Assembly: GCF_945859685.1 (NCBI RefSeq) | Contig: NC_079149.1 | Location: 120,501,575 to 120,565,574, forward strand | DNA: 64,000 nucleotides | Origin: Eupeodes corollae | Lineage: Eukaryota > Arthropoda > Insecta > Diptera > Syrphidae | Direction of reading: 5' to 3' | In this document: positions 60,945-64,000 of the stretch, piece by piece | How the letters are laid out: the number at the start of each line of letters is the position of its first letter | Position numbering within the stretch: position 1 is the stretch's first letter | The notes under the pieces: model-generated | What the model was told of the DNA's origin: nothing | Seen by the model: the letters and a program-made list of their open reading frames with translations, nothing else | Databases searched by the model: none | Program-made: the position numbers and the translations under genes

Positions 60945-61766
60945 GAAAACGTGTTAATGTTCGGTGTGAACGATTTTCGGGTTTTCGAAAACATTTTGCC
61001 CGATTTTGGGTGTGAAAATGCTATTAGACTTCAAGTAATTAAAATAAGTAGAGAATATTGGCTTACGGAGTACTTGATTTTTCCTGAATTGTCCAATATA
61101 CTCGTAAGTGTTTCTACGATTTCCTGGACATTGATCGATAGAATTCCACGTAGGATAAAAATCGAAAAAAAAAATCTATTTAAAAGGAGACTTATTTGTC
61201 AAAAGAAGTTAATTGGTAGAACTTAAAGAAAATCCCAGATAGATCAAGAGATTGGTTTAATGTTCACAATTATCAAATATCTGGCAATCTTTCACACTTT
61301 CCAATAACCTATTTTGAACTTGGATTATCATTCAGTCTGTTTTAAAAATGTTAAATTTATATCTACTATTCTTGATCCCAATTACATATACATGGATAGT
61401 GAATAATTTGAATTGTTAAAACAGCATATTTGAGATTATGGGCAAGAAAGTTGAAGAAAATAAATAAAAATTGAATTTTTCCTTGTTCAGCATTAAACCT
61501 AAAACCTTTTAAATGAAATTACTATTTTTGTTATAAAGAAGGTTTCTCTTTTGCTTCCTATAGGATTGAAAAAGCTTATGGGATTTTTAAGGAATGAAAA
61601 ACTAGACAACTATGGGAACGTGGCTTTTCCCTTGAATTTGAATTATTATAAACTAAGTTGTTATTCAATAAACAAACACTACTTTCGTAAGTACTTCGAC
61701 AGCGCTGTTATTTTCTCTAGAAGTGCCAACGTATATAAAAACGGATCAAATTTAAAGGGTTTATAA
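60945..61766 (+). pseudogene. Unrecognised, apparently decayed coding region
   Basis: Three open pieces follow each other on the plus strand. The first starts at 60909/60936 (MSNENVLMFGVNDFRVFENI and onward) and passes a possible splice donor CTC|GTAAGT near 61104. A second, about 61240-61335, is in another frame, and the third is 61551-61766, preceded by a possible acceptor CTTCCTATAG. Donor phase 0 and acceptor phase 1 do not match directly, so a two-exon gene does not work without a further exon; frame decay is the simpler reading. I recognise no family. A mobile-element or endogenous-virus origin is possible but unproved. Confidence 0.25.
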
Positions 61767-64000
61767 TTGCTGATCCTGCACACATCCCTGCCATTTGGGT
61801 TATAAAATTATATTTGTCTTTTTTTTTGTGATACATGTATGCCGCCTGCGCACTATGTTCGGTGTGTCGCGTCGCGTCGCGCACGCACATCAGGGGCAAT
61901 TAAATGTAGGATATTTATACAAAAATTAGGTTCTGGTTGAATATTTTAATAGGATTTTTATGATTTTTTACAATGCATCCACCGCTGTTTTGACTGTGTA
62001 TATGCATATAAGGCAGGTAAAGGTTAGGTATGATGAATATTAATATTTTCCTTGAATGTTTTACACATTTTACAAAAACAAACTACAAGCTACAAGCTAC
62101 TTTTCTGATGGTTCTGCTGCTTGTTGTTTATTTAAGAATTCAATTTTAATTTGTTTATAACATTTTATTATAGGGTAGGTAAGGGTTCAACTGAGCAGAT
62201 TATGAATGAATGGATATTTAAGGAACTTGTTGGTATTTTTCACTAAAAATTGATTTCATTGCCTGTAAGTTTAGCAGAGCAAAAGAAGCTGCTTTAATCG
62301 GGATAGGAGGAACCCAAAACAAATTTGATCATAATTTAGCCAGAAGCAGAGATAATGAAATTATCAAGTCGCAGTTCATTGTGCCAGCTTCTTTAAATAC
62401 AATAAAAGTAAGTATAACAAATCAAAGGACATAAAGTCTTATTTTCTGAAGAACCCAATAGCAAGGGTGTCTTCCACGTACATATATAGCAAAACCCATA
62501 AAACTTCCATTTCTGTAAAGATTTCGTCATAAAAATTCGACTCCATCATCAACCAGCTGATGAATTCCAGAAGCAAAATCCAGCTCCGGATACATCATCA
62601 TTATTTTATCTCTCCGAACTCATACAGGATATGACGAATAAACATTTCGTCATAACACACAAAATCTCTAAAAATATAAAACCCCAGCCCAGTCAGTCAG
62701 TTAGATCTCTATACAAAACAACAGGATCATAAAACATAAACTTGCCCCTCATCTGATGTCGTCGCCGTCGTCGTAGTCGGTCGCATCAAGTCGCATGCTA
62801 AGGGCTGGGCTGGGATTGAGTAACATCATCAGAACAGGAACAAAAGCCATGTCGCCGAGTAATGGGTCCTAAATAGCGACACGTGGCGTGTATTGGCAGC
62901 AAACTAAAACACACATCACGCAAAGGACTTTCACCACCAACCATTAAGGTTCTAGCTCTGACTCTGGCTCTGACTTCTTGTCATCGTCATCATCATAGCA
63001 TGGTTCATATAATAAAAATATGTTGAGTTACAAAACGGAAGAGAAGGGGATTTATGGAATATAATTTCATAATTCGGGGGGTTGATCAGATCCTGTTGCG
63101 CGTTCTATATTGTTATGCTGTTGCTTTTGTCTGGTGTGTAACTACTTTGCCGAATAAGGGCACACAGGACTTTGCTTCTTTGACAATGTGTTAACATAAT
63201 AATAGACTTCTTTTCTTTTTTGTTTACTGTTTGCTATCCCATCATATCATCACAATATTATAGAGAGAGGGGTTGATTTAATTCGTTCGTTATGTCCTTT
63301 CTGTGTATACGATGCGTCGCTACCGTTTTACTTACTGATATAGAAGTCTGAAGTCTGTATACATACATATATGAAATAAAATGATTATCCTAGATGATGG
63401 TTATTAATAAAACTCAAAAAAAGGATATAATATGAGGTCACGTGTCGGAAGGCGTTATGTTTTTATTTGTCACATTCCGTTCACTGTGTATGCTTAATGT
63501 AAATATTAGTTGATTGAAAAATTGCTCAAGTTATAACAAATATAAATAAATTTACTGACTGAGGGTGAGGGGGTGGTGTATATTTAATTTATGCGCATTG
63601 ATTGCGTGCATTAATGCGTAGTTAATGGTTTGGATTGGAGCAATGTCAAAGGAAAAGTACTTTGGCAAATATTATAGAAACATCATCAGGATAAGGTTTT
63701 TTGATATTCATACTTTATTTACTTTTGTCCCTATTAAGAAGGATTTCCATAATTTTGGAATTCTGATTTATGGAATTTATTCAAGTAGAAGCTTGTCAAC
63801 CATACCTACGCAGTTTCTAAGATGAATAAGACTTCGTATTACCAAATAAAAGGAACCAAATTTGGGAACAATTAAAATATGTTTTTAGGAGGAAAGTAAA
63901 CAATGGACTTAAATGAAATTAAATATAACTAAAGTTCAATCGATAGAAAGTGAATTTTGTAATAGTTTTATTTACTTGAACTTGATTGCTATTTTTTTAA
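61767..64000. other. Intergenic, no gene recognised
   Basis: Contains a CG-rich microsatellite GTCGCGTCGCGTCGCGCACG at about 61866-61885, a GTCGTCGCCGTCGTCGTAG tract at about 62758-62776 and AT-rich DNA to the window end. The open frame at 63625-63825 shows no family motif. Confidence 0.4.
62675..62705 (+). promoter_or_regulatory. Core-promoter-like TATA plus initiator
   Basis: TATAAAA at 62675-62681 is followed by TCAGTCAGTTAG, a close match to the insect initiator TCAGTT, with the presumed +1 A at 62699. The 24-base spacing is a few bases shorter than usual for flies. No convincing coding region follows within the next kilobase, so if used it may drive a non-coding RNA or a distant gene beyond the window. 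Confidence 0.25.

Noticed and set aside
1..64000. CRISPR arrays, tRNA or rRNA genes, bacterial operons
   Set aside because: No regularly spaced repeats with unique spacers, no cloverleaf-type sequence and no ribosomal sequence were recognised; the window is plainly eukaryotic.

Overview
This is eukaryotic, AT-rich, gene-poor DNA, almost certainly from a brachyceran fly (Diptera). The one large gene is a close relative of Drosophila spalt major. The non-coding DNA carries many decayed Tc1/mariner, hAT and non-LTR elements of kinds common in flies. No operons, CRISPR arrays, bacterial signals, tRNA or rRNA genes are visible. The family of fly cannot be fixed by reading; the 22 kb first intron and the repeat content suggest something other than Drosophila itself.

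Layout. 1-13 kb: intergenic, with a Tc1-like transposase fragment (4-294), a decayed mariner-superfamily transposase (about 3.8-4.7 kb), local repeats (6.9-8.5 kb), a LINE reverse-transcriptase relic (8.9-9.7 kb), one exon-like open segment with a splice donor (10769-10927) and an 80-bp tandem repeat plus poly(A) (12.07-12.36 kb). 13064-15695: a hAT element with perfect 15-bp terminal inverted repeats and a perfect 8-bp target duplication; a Tc1-like relic is nested in it. 15.7-20.2 kb: very AT-rich DNA downstream of the spalt gene, likely including its 3' UTR.

20198-47542, minus strand: the spalt-major-like gene. Five coding exons join in frame (47398-47542, 21501-25394, 21182-21318, 20404-20484, 20198-20227) to a predicted 1428-residue, seven-zinc-finger repressor. 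Every junction has GT/AG splice sites and matching phase. Intron 1 (25395-47397) holds no recognisable gene but has a clustered motif with core TGGCGCCCA (nine exact copies, all in one orientation between 25.7 and 33.7 kb), arranged in duplicated modules. It also has a 290-bp tandem duplication and a GC-richer transcript-like segment with a poly(A) signal. The motif cluster is the most intriguing unexplained signal here: it could be a Polycomb/insulator-type regulatory array or a decayed repeat family.

47.5-64 kb: 5' UTR and promoter region of the spalt gene with GAGA-type tracts, then upstream DNA with an almost readable Tc1-like DD34E transposase (50790-51356 plus an interrupted N-terminal part), a second Tc1 relic, a LINE RNase H relic (54.1-55.0 kb), a perfect 307-bp MITE (55659-55965), another mariner relic (58.6-59.1 kb), a retro-pseudogene of histone PARylation factor 1 (HPF1; 59.9-60.6 kb), and unrecognised, apparently decayed coding sequence at 60.7-61.8 kb. 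The only gene with clear present-day function is the spalt gene; the long flanks and intron would be expected to carry its enhancers.
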